DNA of 5,268 bases, taken from positions 1 to 5,268 of the forward strand of contig DAFX01000100.1 of NCBI GenBank assembly GCA_002495535.1. The letters run 5' to 3'. Below the pieces are notes generated by a model. It did no database searches, was not told the origin of the DNA, and saw only the letters and a list, made by a program, of their open reading frames with translations. Each line of letters opens with the position of its first letter. Within the stretch, counting starts at the first letter, position 1. The position numbers and the translations under genes are program-made. The stretch is from Euryarchaeota archaeon UBA433 (GTDB lineage Archaea; Thermoplasmatota; Poseidoniia; Poseidoniales; Poseidoniaceae). Positions 1 to 5,268 of the stretch are shown piece by piece.

Positions 1-897
1 CTGATGATGTTGGGTGTCATGGTGATGATGACGTTGCTCATCATGAACCCGAGCATCCGGGGTTCTCTTGGCTCCATTGCCGATCCAATTCTTTCACCAG
101 TGCTTCCAGAAGAGTCCTACTTCGTATTCACTGTCCTCGTTCTTGGCACGTTCTCGATGACCATGAACACCGTTCTTCGTAACTTCTTCACCGACCCGAT
201 GGCTCAGGCACACATCGGCCACAGACAACGTCAGGTTCGTATGATGATGAACGACGCTCGTATGAGCCGAGACCCGATTCTTCAGGAGAAGGCAACCACA
301 CTTCAACAACAAATGATGCCAGAGCAACTCAAGGTGCAAATGGGTGCGATGAAACCCATGATGTTCACAATGGTGTTCATCATCGCCATTTTTGCTTGGC
401 TCACCACCGCAGTCGAGAACTTTAGGGTCGACTATGTTTCTCTGCCCTGGAACACAGAGTGGAACTTGCTCCAGGACAAGTTCTTGTTTTTCCCTGCTTG
501 GATTTGCACCTACATCTGTATGAGTGCTCCACTTGGACGAATTGTCGACCGTCACATCAAGTTGTTCCGCTACCGCTCCCACCCAATGGTGCTCTCTGGT
601 GAATCGATCAAGGAACCTCTTTTGCACCTTGTCGCTGGACAAAACAAAGCCAAGAGTGCCGATGCACGTCGACGGCAACAACGCAGCCAGCGCCAAGCCT
701 CAAACCGAAAGACAACAAAGAGCAAGAGCGCTTCAAAATCCGAAGATCAGGATGAAGATGTTGCAGAAGAGGAGAAATCGTCTTCAAGCGTTTGGACGAA
801 CTCGGCTAAAGAATGCCCTGAATGTGGCATGGACATGATTTCAACCCTCGGCCCTCGCACCAAGCGCTGCGATGTGTGCCGGCATGAATGGGTGTAA
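1..897 (+). CDS. DUF106 / EMC3-YidC-like membrane insertase with C-terminal zinc ribbon (5' end probably cut)
   Basis: Archaeal DUF106 protein, the Oxa1/YidC/EMC3 superfamily member thought to help insert proteins into the cytoplasmic membrane. Residues are numbered from the ATG at 4. Hydrophobic segments lie at about 1-14, 38-57, 117-136 and 157-176. Between the second and third is a polar, helical, probably coiled-coil cytoplasmic region (about 65-116), which is the DUF106 layout. The FTDPMAQAH stretch after the second segment and KPMMFTMVFIIAIFAWL at the third look like the family core. The frame is open to base 1 and the first membrane segment is short, so the true start is probably upstream. 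After the core come a Lys/Arg/Gln/Ser-rich stretch (about 213-246), an acidic cluster (247-258) and a zinc ribbon with C271, C274, C289 and C292 (CPEC...CDVC). Family members from memory are nearer 170-200 residues, so this tail is an addition. The gene is followed 2 bases later by cmk. The family call is firm; the insertase role is inferred from the family. Confidence 0.85.
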   Translation: MMMLGVMVMMTLLIMNPSIRGSLGSIADPILSPVLPEESYFVFTVLVLGTFSMTMNTVLRNFFTDPMAQAHIGHRQRQVRMMMNDARMSRDPILQEKATTLQQQMMPEQLKVQMGAMKPMMFTMVFIIAIFAWLTTAVENFRVDYVSLPWNTEWNLLQDKFLFFPAWICTYICMSAPLGRIVDRHIKLFRYRSHPMVLSGESIKEPLLHLVAGQNKAKSADARRRQQRSQRQASNRKTTKSKSASKSEDQDEDVAEEEKSSSSVWTNSAKECPECGMDMISTLGPRTKRCDVCRHEWV

Positions 898-899
898 GC

Positions 900-1439
900 A
901 TGGTCAAAATCACCGTCTCAGGTCACCCGGGAAGCGGGACAAGTACGCTCGTAAGTGGTCTCAAAGAGCACTACGGATGGGCATCCATTAACGGTGGAGA
1001 TGTGTTTCGAGCTGAAGCAAAACGCCGCGGCATGTCGCTGCAAGATTTTGGAGAATTATGCAAAACTGATCTCGATGTCGACCGCGAATTGGATGCACTG
1101 CTCCGAGAAAGAATGAGCGCAGAAGGGGCTGAAGATATTGTCGAATCACGCCTCGCAGGGTGGTGGGCATACAAGTTGAACCTCGAGTGCACTCGATTGT
1201 GGCTCGAGGTTGAGGACCTCGAGCGGGCCCGAAGGGTTGTTGCACGGGAACAATGCACGCTGGAAGAGGCACTTGAGGCAAACACCAAGCGAACAGCGGC
1301 CGATGCTGAACGATTCATGGAGTTGTATGGCCTCTTGCCTGAACAGCGAGAACCCTATACCATAGTACTCGATGGAACAAATCTCAGCAGGGAGGAAATC
1401 CTCGCTGCAGCAATCGAAATTCTGGAGGCATCTGCATGA
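900..1439 (+). CDS. cmk: Archaeal-type cytidylate kinase
   Basis: Phosphorylates CMP/dCMP to the diphosphate with ATP in the cytoplasm, feeding CTP and dCTP pools. The 179-residue product opens with MVKITVSGHPGSGTST, a P-loop (residues 8-16) in which the usual Walker lysine is threonine, as in the archaeal Cmk group. Other family marks are GGDVFR (32-37), VESRLAGWW (81-89, matching the archaeal GRLAGW-type CMP-site motif), a lid-like R..VAREQ stretch (112-118), the RTAADAERFMELYG segment (131-144, with R138) and a late VLDGTNLS strand-turn (156-163). Length is normal for the family. The ATG at 900 is preferred over an in-frame ATG at 888, because 888 lies inside the upstream gene and would add four residues before the conserved strand; 900 follows the upstream TAA by 2 bases. 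The gene overlaps the next by 4 bases. What differs from textbook members is the LLPEQREPY stretch after YG, where many archaeal enzymes have a YGID-type sequence. Confidence 0.9.
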   Translation: MVKITVSGHPGSGTSTLVSGLKEHYGWASINGGDVFRAEAKRRGMSLQDFGELCKTDLDVDRELDALLRERMSAEGAEDIVESRLAGWWAYKLNLECTRLWLEVEDLERARRVVAREQCTLEEALEANTKRTAADAERFMELYGLLPEQREPYTIVLDGTNLSREEILAAAIEILEASA

Positions 1440-2404
1440 CACAACACATACTCGACTCGACTGCAATCACCAACGAGAGCGTTGGAATAAACCCTGATTC
1501 GAGGACGGTTGAACAACGCCTTGCGGCAGGTTTCATTCTCTTGGACAAACCTGCAGGACCCACTTCCCACCAAGTGGCCGCATGGGCTCGAGATCTCTTT
1601 GGTCTTGAGCGAATGGGGCACGGTGGTACACTCGACCCCTTTGCGACAGGCGTTCTCCCCCTCATGGCTGGGAAAGCAATGAAACTGACCAAGAAAATCC
1701 TGAATCATAAGAAATCCTACATTTGCGTGTTTCGATTTGCCAATGAAGTCGATGACAAAGAACTCGAAGGTGCGATGAAGCAACTGACGGGGCGAGTCTA
1801 CAACGTCCCTCCAGAAGTTTCTGCTGTCAAGGTTCAGGTGCGAACTCGTAAAATTTTCAAATTCGACCAAATCGAACGGTCAGGAAACGACATGATTGCT
1901 CGAGTTCATTGTGAAGCCGGGACCTACATTCGAACCATGGCACGCGATCTTGGTTTGTTGCTCAACATGAAGGTCCAACTCAAGGAACTTCGCCGTGACA
2001 CATCAGGAGTATTCACACTCGATGACTGCGTCACCCTCCAAGAACTGGCAGATGCAGTTTGGTTGTGGAAAGAGGGCGACAAACCTGATGCCTTGTTGAA
2101 GATCATTCACCCCATTGAAAAGTTGATGCTCGATTTGCCGGCTGCAACCGTCAAAGACAGTGCAGCTGCTGCATTGGCACATGGAGCCCCACTGCTTCGA
2201 CCTGGTGTTGTAAGCATTGCTTCGGGGATCAAATCCGGTAAAGAAATCTATGTTCAAACGTTGAAAAGCGAAGCTGTAGGAGTGGTCTGTTTGACAACAG
2301 ACAGTGACGACATCGTTGGAATGAAGGAAGGTGAAATCGCCAAGCCAAGCATGGTCCTTTTGGACGGCGATGTCTACCCTCGACGTTGGAAATCACCTGA
2401 GTGA
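1436..2404 (+). CDS. cbf5: Cbf5/TruB-family pseudouridine synthase (catalytic subunit of archaeal H/ACA RNP)
   Basis: Isomerises uridine to pseudouridine in rRNA with H/ACA guide RNAs, Nop10, Gar1 and L7Ae; archaeal Cbf5 can also form tRNA pseudouridine 55. The 322-residue product shows GFILLDKPAGPTSHQV (32-47), the catalytic loop GHGGTLDPFATGVLPL (61-76) with D67 as the nucleophile, a conserved tyrosine in KKSY (Y95), PPEVSAVKV..RTRK (125-139), and the late motif CEAGTYIRTMARDLG (159-173) with R166. A PUA domain follows at about 235-316 (LPAATVKDSAAAALAHGAPLL, then GIKSGKEIYVQTLK) and the protein ends in YPRRW. That PUA domain and the long insertless catalytic core fit archaeal Cbf5 better than bacterial TruB. 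The ATG lies in the ATGA overlap with the cmk stop, pointing to translational coupling. The first 30 residues are poorly conserved. The gene is the last of the plus-strand operon and converges on a small minus-strand frame. Confidence 0.93.
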   Translation: MTQHILDSTAITNESVGINPDSRTVEQRLAAGFILLDKPAGPTSHQVAAWARDLFGLERMGHGGTLDPFATGVLPLMAGKAMKLTKKILNHKKSYICVFRFANEVDDKELEGAMKQLTGRVYNVPPEVSAVKVQVRTRKIFKFDQIERSGNDMIARVHCEAGTYIRTMARDLGLLLNMKVQLKELRRDTSGVFTLDDCVTLQELADAVWLWKEGDKPDALLKIIHPIEKLMLDLPAATVKDSAAAALAHGAPLLRPGVVSIASGIKSGKEIYVQTLKSEAVGVVCLTTDSDDIVGMKEGEIAKPSMVLLDGDVYPRRWKSPE

Positions 2405-2406
2405 TT
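2391..2406. repeat. Perfect inverted repeat over the cbf5 stop codon
   Basis: AATCAC at 2391-2396 and GTGATT at 2401-2406 are perfect complements around a 4-base CTGA loop. The cbf5 TGA (2402-2404) lies in the right arm. The 6-bp stem is short and could arise by chance, but it sits directly beside a second, stronger inverted repeat that reuses the same ATCAC/GTGAT words. Confidence 0.35.
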
Positions 2407-2420
2407 CAATCCAAACGCTC

Positions 2421-2439
2421 GCGTGATCTATGATCACGC
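2421..2439. terminator. Perfect 8-bp inverted repeat in the convergent gap, possible bidirectional terminator or processing hairpin
   Basis: GCGTGATC (2421-2428), loop TAT, GATCACGC (2432-2439). The arms are perfect complements. It covers most of the 29-base gap between the cbf5 stop and the small minus-strand gene, and the minus-strand TGA (2436-2434) lies in one arm. The position between convergent genes suggests a role at transcript ends for both strands. Archaeal termination usually depends on T-rich tracts rather than hairpins, so the terminator label is an inference. On the plus strand a T-rich stretch follows at 2471-2490 (11 T in 20), inside the antisense of the small gene. Confidence 0.4.
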
Positions 2440-2733
2440 TTCGATGTATTCTTCGTAAATATATTCCTCGGTTTCTATTCTAATTTTCAATACTGACATG
2501 ATTCCCACATCCGCCTTGTCAACAATGTTGAGCGGTCCCCACGACCTCAAAGCAAGTTTTTGTGAGACGGTCCCATTATCAAGTTTGAGGCCACTTTTCG
2601 CGTTATCCGACACTTGATGTTTCGTTTCCACCGCCAAGAAGTGAGATTTGGCGTGGTGAATTGAATTGAATAAATACTTCACAATCTCGATTGGAACATC
2701 GCATTGCTTGCAATTGCAATTCAGTACCTTCAC
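2434..2733 (-). CDS. Small hypothetical protein with N-terminal CxCxxC, coupled to the surface-protein gene
   Basis: A 99-codon frame that I do not recognise. It starts with GTG at 2733-2731, overlapping the TGA of the upstream surface-protein gene (2732-2730) as GTGA, the same 4-base coupling style as cmk/cbf5 on the other strand. The product is soluble-looking, with no signal peptide or membrane segment. It begins MKVLNCNCKQC, with three cysteines at 6, 8 and 11, a spacing that could bind a metal but lacks a second cysteine pair. The middle is mixed polar with a likely helix (IEIVKYLFNSIHHAKSHF) and the C-terminus is acidic and tyrosine-rich (ETEEYIYEEYIEA). By hand count about half its third codon positions are G or C, and it uses AT-rich codons (TTA, ATA, AGA). 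No other in-frame start lies near the N-terminus, so it depends on the GTG. If it is not a gene, 2405-2729 is a roughly 325-base non-coding stretch with only the inverted repeats in it. Confidence 0.5.
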   Translation of the reverse strand: MKVLNCNCKQCDVPIEIVKYLFNSIHHAKSHFLAVETKHQVSDNAKSGLKLDNGTVSQKLALRSWGPLNIVDKADVGIMSVLKIRIETEEYIYEEYIEA

Positions 2734-5126
2734 TCGAGTTTCTTAATCTTGGGCGGGGCAAGGAAAGCGAACGCTCCAACAATAGCAAGAAGTCCGAGCG
2801 CTGTTAATCCATAGAATGCACCGTCACCGATTTCAAGTCCAGAGGCACTTGGATCATCATCAATTTGCCTCGGTAGGATTTCGACGGCAAGACCCGCTTC
2901 ATTGTTGGTTTCATCGCCCTCGTCAATTTCCAAACCACGGTCGACCACTGCACGGACTTGGACCACACCGCTTTCTTCTGGTACGCCCCAATCACAGGTC
3001 ACAACACCAAGTTCGCCTGGTCGAAGAATTGGGAGCGTGCCGATGGCCATGAGTTCAGTGTTCACCTCACAACGAACCGAGATGAGCGATGCATCCGCCT
3101 GACCGTTGTTTCGGACGAAGACGCGTACTGAAGCAACATCACCAGCCACAATCGGCTGATCACCCTTGTCGATGCTTTCAATCACAAGGTCAGGCAAAGC
3201 CATGACCTCAAGATCCATCACCCGTTCCGTGCATGAGCTTTGATCGCAAATAGAAACGAGCACAGAATGGAATCCTGGTGTTGGTGCGTTGAGCGTGATT
3301 GTGCGTTGCACCATATCGATGGTCGCCCAGCTGCGGTTTGTGCTTGCACTCAGGTCATCTGAATCTATATCCGCATAAGAGAAATCCAGCGTCGTTGGAA
3401 CCGAAAGTTGCACGGGTATGACCGATTGGAACTCGGTGAGGACGGGTGGGTCGTCGACCGCACTCACGCTGACCATGAAGGTCTCCAACCAAGTATTACC
3501 TGCCTGATCTGAAACGGTAATGGTGATGGTAGCAAATCCAGAAACTTCTGGCATTAAGGCGACACGCACATCACCTTGGGACAAATCAACGGTCACCAAA
3601 TCCGGATTTGAATTTGTGAAGGTCACTTGAAGATCCTCGTTGGTGGTTCGGTCATCGGTACATCGGTGAAGGAAGGGGAGAATTCGCCCGCCTCCATCTT
3701 CCGTCAATTGTTGGTCGCCTACGGCAACACAGACAGGATCTTCATCCCAAGCGATGCTGTAGCCACCGGTGATTTCAATTGATGATACCTCGAAAGCGGT
3801 CGTGCTTGCGGCACCCTGTGAATCCCAAGTGAACCATGTCTTCAGTTCCACTTTAATCGGTGCATCTGCATCGTGTAAGAATGCACCAATCGGGAAAGAA
3901 AGGGACAGCGAGGAGGACAATTCAACAGGTTGGTTGGTGACAAGTTCATCGTTGACAAACAACAACCACCGTGAATAGGTGGGATCAAGTCCGTCCAAGT
4001 CGCCAAAGATTCGACCGTTCAACAGGAGGGTTGGGTCGTTAACGTCAACGGTGACTTCGCTGATGCAGGCATCAATCGTGGACAACCGGAGTTTCGTGTA
4101 GGGGTAATCGGGGAGGAACATGTGTTCATCCATAGACTCGAAAGGCGTGAAGGAAGTCCCATCACTGGAAGATGAATATTCCATGACAACATCGTCGAGG
4201 GATTCATTTTCGAGGGTATAGTGAGTGCGACCAATGCGTTGATTCGGTGGCGTTTCAATAATTTCACTGACCCATTCGCCAGTTGTCCCTTCGACACTTG
4301 ACTGCAAACCACACGCTGCAAAGCCCATGTTTTGAGATTCACCAGCAGTCAGATCGAGGGTGATTAAGGGGGTTTCATGGGAGGAAAACACAGCGGTTGC
4401 CTGTGCCACTTCTCCACCATACCATGGCGTCTGCATGGTGACTTCGACGCCAACTGCATCCAAGTTCAACTGGGAATCATCGGTACCACCAACCGATTCA
4501 TAATTGGCCGTTACAATGATGTTTTGCAACGAATTCCAAGTCCAAGTATCAAGATCGGTGATGTTCTCTCTCCAGTAAGTTCCAGACATGTAATCCAGGG
4601 CTGATTGAGTGTGGGCAATGGTTGCAAGGGCGGAAAAGTTGCCGTTGTATTCGACTGAAAACCTGACTGAATCTTGGGAGAGTGCATGAGGCACGGCAAA
4701 GGCGAAGACAAGATTGACTTCCTGAATCTCGTATTGAGTGGACCCTGCAGCATTGAAATTGGTCAATTCCATTTCTGGACCCGAGGACCAGGAGTAGGCC
4801 CCATCGGGAGCGTACATGGAATTGTTTGAATCAGTGGGTGATGATTGAGCCCAGAACACCATTTTGTCGAGGTTGAGGGGACGTTCATGAAGCATCGTCA
4901 AACGACTGTCGGCAACCATGGTGTCGGTATGAAGGGCCGGCTCTTGAGAAAAGGAAGTGTAGGCGTCCAAGGTCCAATCACCAGCATCGTTGAAATCACC
5001 TTGGGGGAATAGATCTACCGTCGACGTGTCATGAACAGAACGCGATGAAACGCTAGAAAGGGGGGCTAAAAGCAACAAAACGAGGAGTCCGAATGGAATC
5101 ACCTTGTTCGCATAGAAGGGTCGCAT
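2730..5126 (-). CDS. Large exported surface protein with cadherin/Ig-like and CARDB domains and C-terminal membrane anchor
   Basis: Probably a cell-surface protein held in the membrane by its C-terminus; ligand unknown. Residues are counted from a GTG at 5189, the longest reading (subtract 21 for the ATG used here). The ATG at 5126 gives a textbook signal peptide: MRPFYANKV, then a Leu-rich core (about 30-43) and a small-residue cleavage zone near SSVSS (45-49). In-frame ATG 5180 and GTG 5189 would add 18 or 21 residues. No ribosome binding site decides between them. Regions in order: an unassigned beta-rich N-terminal part (about 55-480), a cadherin/Ig-like module ending in AVDDPPVL (about 517-584), a second one (about 585-663), and a CARDB domain (about 665-772) that opens LPDLVIESI and ends with the typical EIDEGDETNNEA. 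A membrane helix (about 790-811) and basic KIKKLE tail finish the protein. Eight cysteines (293, 375, 487, 510, 648, 653, 707, 732) lie in the exported part. There is no lipobox cysteine. Its stop overlaps the GTG of the small downstream gene. Confidence 0.85.
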   Translation of the reverse strand: MRPFYANKVIPFGLLVLLLLAPLSSVSSRSVHDTSTVDLFPQGDFNDAGDWTLDAYTSFSQEPALHTDTMVADSRLTMLHERPLNLDKMVFWAQSSPTDSNNSMYAPDGAYSWSSGPEMELTNFNAAGSTQYEIQEVNLVFAFAVPHALSQDSVRFSVEYNGNFSALATIAHTQSALDYMSGTYWRENITDLDTWTWNSLQNIIVTANYESVGGTDDSQLNLDAVGVEVTMQTPWYGGEVAQATAVFSSHETPLITLDLTAGESQNMGFAACGLQSSVEGTTGEWVSEIIETPPNQRIGRTHYTLENESLDDVVMEYSSSSDGTSFTPFESMDEHMFLPDYPYTKLRLSTIDACISEVTVDVNDPTLLLNGRIFGDLDGLDPTYSRWLLFVNDELVTNQPVELSSSLSLSFPIGAFLHDADAPIKVELKTWFTWDSQGAASTTAFEVSSIEITGGYSIAWDEDPVCVAVGDQQLTEDGGGRILPFLHRCTDDRTTNEDLQVTFTNSNPDLVTVDLSQGDVRVALMPEVSGFATITITVSDQAGNTWLETFMVSVSAVDDPPVLTEFQSVIPVQLSVPTTLDFSYADIDSDDLSASTNRSWATIDMVQRTITLNAPTPGFHSVLVSICDQSSCTERVMDLEVMALPDLVIESIDKGDQPIVAGDVASVRVFVRNNGQADASLISVRCEVNTELMAIGTLPILRPGELGVVTCDWGVPEESGVVQVRAVVDRGLEIDEGDETNNEAGLAVEILPRQIDDDPSASGLEIGDGAFYGLTALGLLAIVGAFAFLAPPKIKKLE

Positions 5127-5198
5127 GATTGGACTAAGAGACCGAACGCACTTGAATGCAAGGGTTGACTGCTCCTCCATCTTGAACACGTCACGCCT

Positions 5199-5268
5199 AT
5201 GGTGTTCGACGGATTATTGAAATACCACGCGCTTGACGGCGAAGCACCTCTCATGGCTGTGATGGTGT
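5199..5268 (+). CDS. Possible 5' end of a divergent gene running off the right edge
   Basis: An ATG at 5199 opens a frame that stays open to the window end (23 codons plus one base) and reads MVFDGLLKYHALDGEAPLMA, then VMV. The composition looks protein-like and the position, divergent from the surface-protein gene, is sensible. No ribosome binding site is visible before it. The piece is too short to assign a family, and an open frame of this length is common by chance. If real, the space between it and the surface-protein ATG at 5126 is 72 bases and must hold both promoters. Confidence 0.3.
   Translation, partial: MVFDGLLKYHALDGEAPLMAVMV
5211..5226 (-). promoter_or_regulatory. Weak TATA-like A/T stretch upstream of the surface-protein gene
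   Basis: Read on the minus strand this is GGTATTTCAATAATCC, the most A/T-rich run upstream of the surface-protein gene. An archaeal TATA box here would place the transcript start about 25 bases downstream, near 5190, which would give an almost leaderless message for the GTG at 5189 or a short leader to the ATG at 5180. It is not a good match to a consensus TATA box, no clear BRE is seen, and it lies inside the possible divergent gene, so this is a weak call. Confidence 0.2.

Noticed and set aside
94..696. Long open frame on the minus strand, 200 codons, opposite the DUF106 gene
   Set aside because: It is antisense to a gene with a clear family assignment, is His/Leu-rich in the way a mirrored coding frame is, and matches no domain.
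1355..1870. Minus-strand frame of 171 codons across the cmk/cbf5 junction
   Set aside because: It is antisense to the conserved cbf5 catalytic region and has no recognisable motif, start context or neighbour logic.
2709..2718. Ten-base palindrome TGCAATTGCA as a protein-binding site
   Set aside because: It arises from repeated Asn-Cys codons (AATTGC) near the start of the small CxCxxC gene, and no second copy or promoter element is near it.
2405..2733. Possible H/ACA guide RNA next to cbf5
   Set aside because: I looked for a long hairpin with a pseudouridylation pocket, a K-turn and a 3' ACA box. Only the short stop-codon hairpins are present, and they lack the internal loop.
2603..2788. 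Short minus-strand frame of 61 codons across the end of the surface-protein gene
   Set aside because: It overlaps the membrane-anchor codons in another frame and reads as low-complexity Arg/Ser/Leu; the GTGA-coupled frame at 2434-2733 explains the region better.
3420..3640. Tandem repeat of cadherin-like modules at the DNA level
   Set aside because: The two modules are only similar in fold pattern; I see no repeated nucleotide blocks, so this is not a recent duplication.
5060..5110. Lipoprotein signal on the surface protein
   Set aside because: The hydrophobic stretch is followed by SSVSSRS with no cysteine, so a lipobox is absent; the C-terminal helix is the likely anchor.

Overview
The window looks like mid-GC archaeal DNA, most likely from an uncultured marine euryarchaeote of the Poseidoniales / Marine Group II type. 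Three things support an archaeon: a DUF106 (EMC3/YidC-like) membrane protein, a short P-loop cytidylate kinase of the archaeal type with a GHPGSGTST loop, and a Cbf5-type pseudouridine synthase with a C-terminal PUA domain, all in the order seen at the end of the archaeal secY/adk ribosomal-protein cluster. The lineage call is inference from protein style and gene order; no marker gene in the window fixes it.

Left half, plus strand (1-2404): a tight operon DUF106 - cmk - cbf5. The DUF106 gene probably runs off the left edge. cmk begins 2 bases after its stop, and cbf5 overlaps cmk by 4 bases (ATGA). No promoter is visible, so these are probably distal genes of a longer transcript that starts outside the window. 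Together they join membrane-protein insertion, nucleotide supply and rRNA/tRNA modification, a housekeeping combination usual for this archaeal cluster. The genes for ribosomal proteins L14e and L34e, often found in this neighbourhood, are absent here. The DUF106 protein carries an added charged tail and a C-terminal zinc ribbon.

Middle (2405-2733): the strand switches. A 29-base convergent gap separates the cbf5 stop from the stop of a small minus-strand frame. Two adjacent perfect inverted repeats sit here, each covering one of the two stop codons. The small minus-strand frame (99 codons, CxCxxC near its N-terminus) starts with GTG overlapping the stop of the next gene by 4 bases, which makes it a credible but unrecognised gene.

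Right half, minus strand (2730 to about 5126-5189): one large exported protein of about 800 residues with a signal peptide, several beta-rich extracellular regions, two cadherin/Ig-like modules, a CARDB domain and a C-terminal membrane anchor with a short basic cytoplasmic tail. It is probably a cell-surface protein. At the right edge a plus-strand frame starting at 5199 may be the beginning of a divergent gene, which bears on the choice of start for the surface protein. No RNA genes, CRISPR arrays or mobile elements were seen.
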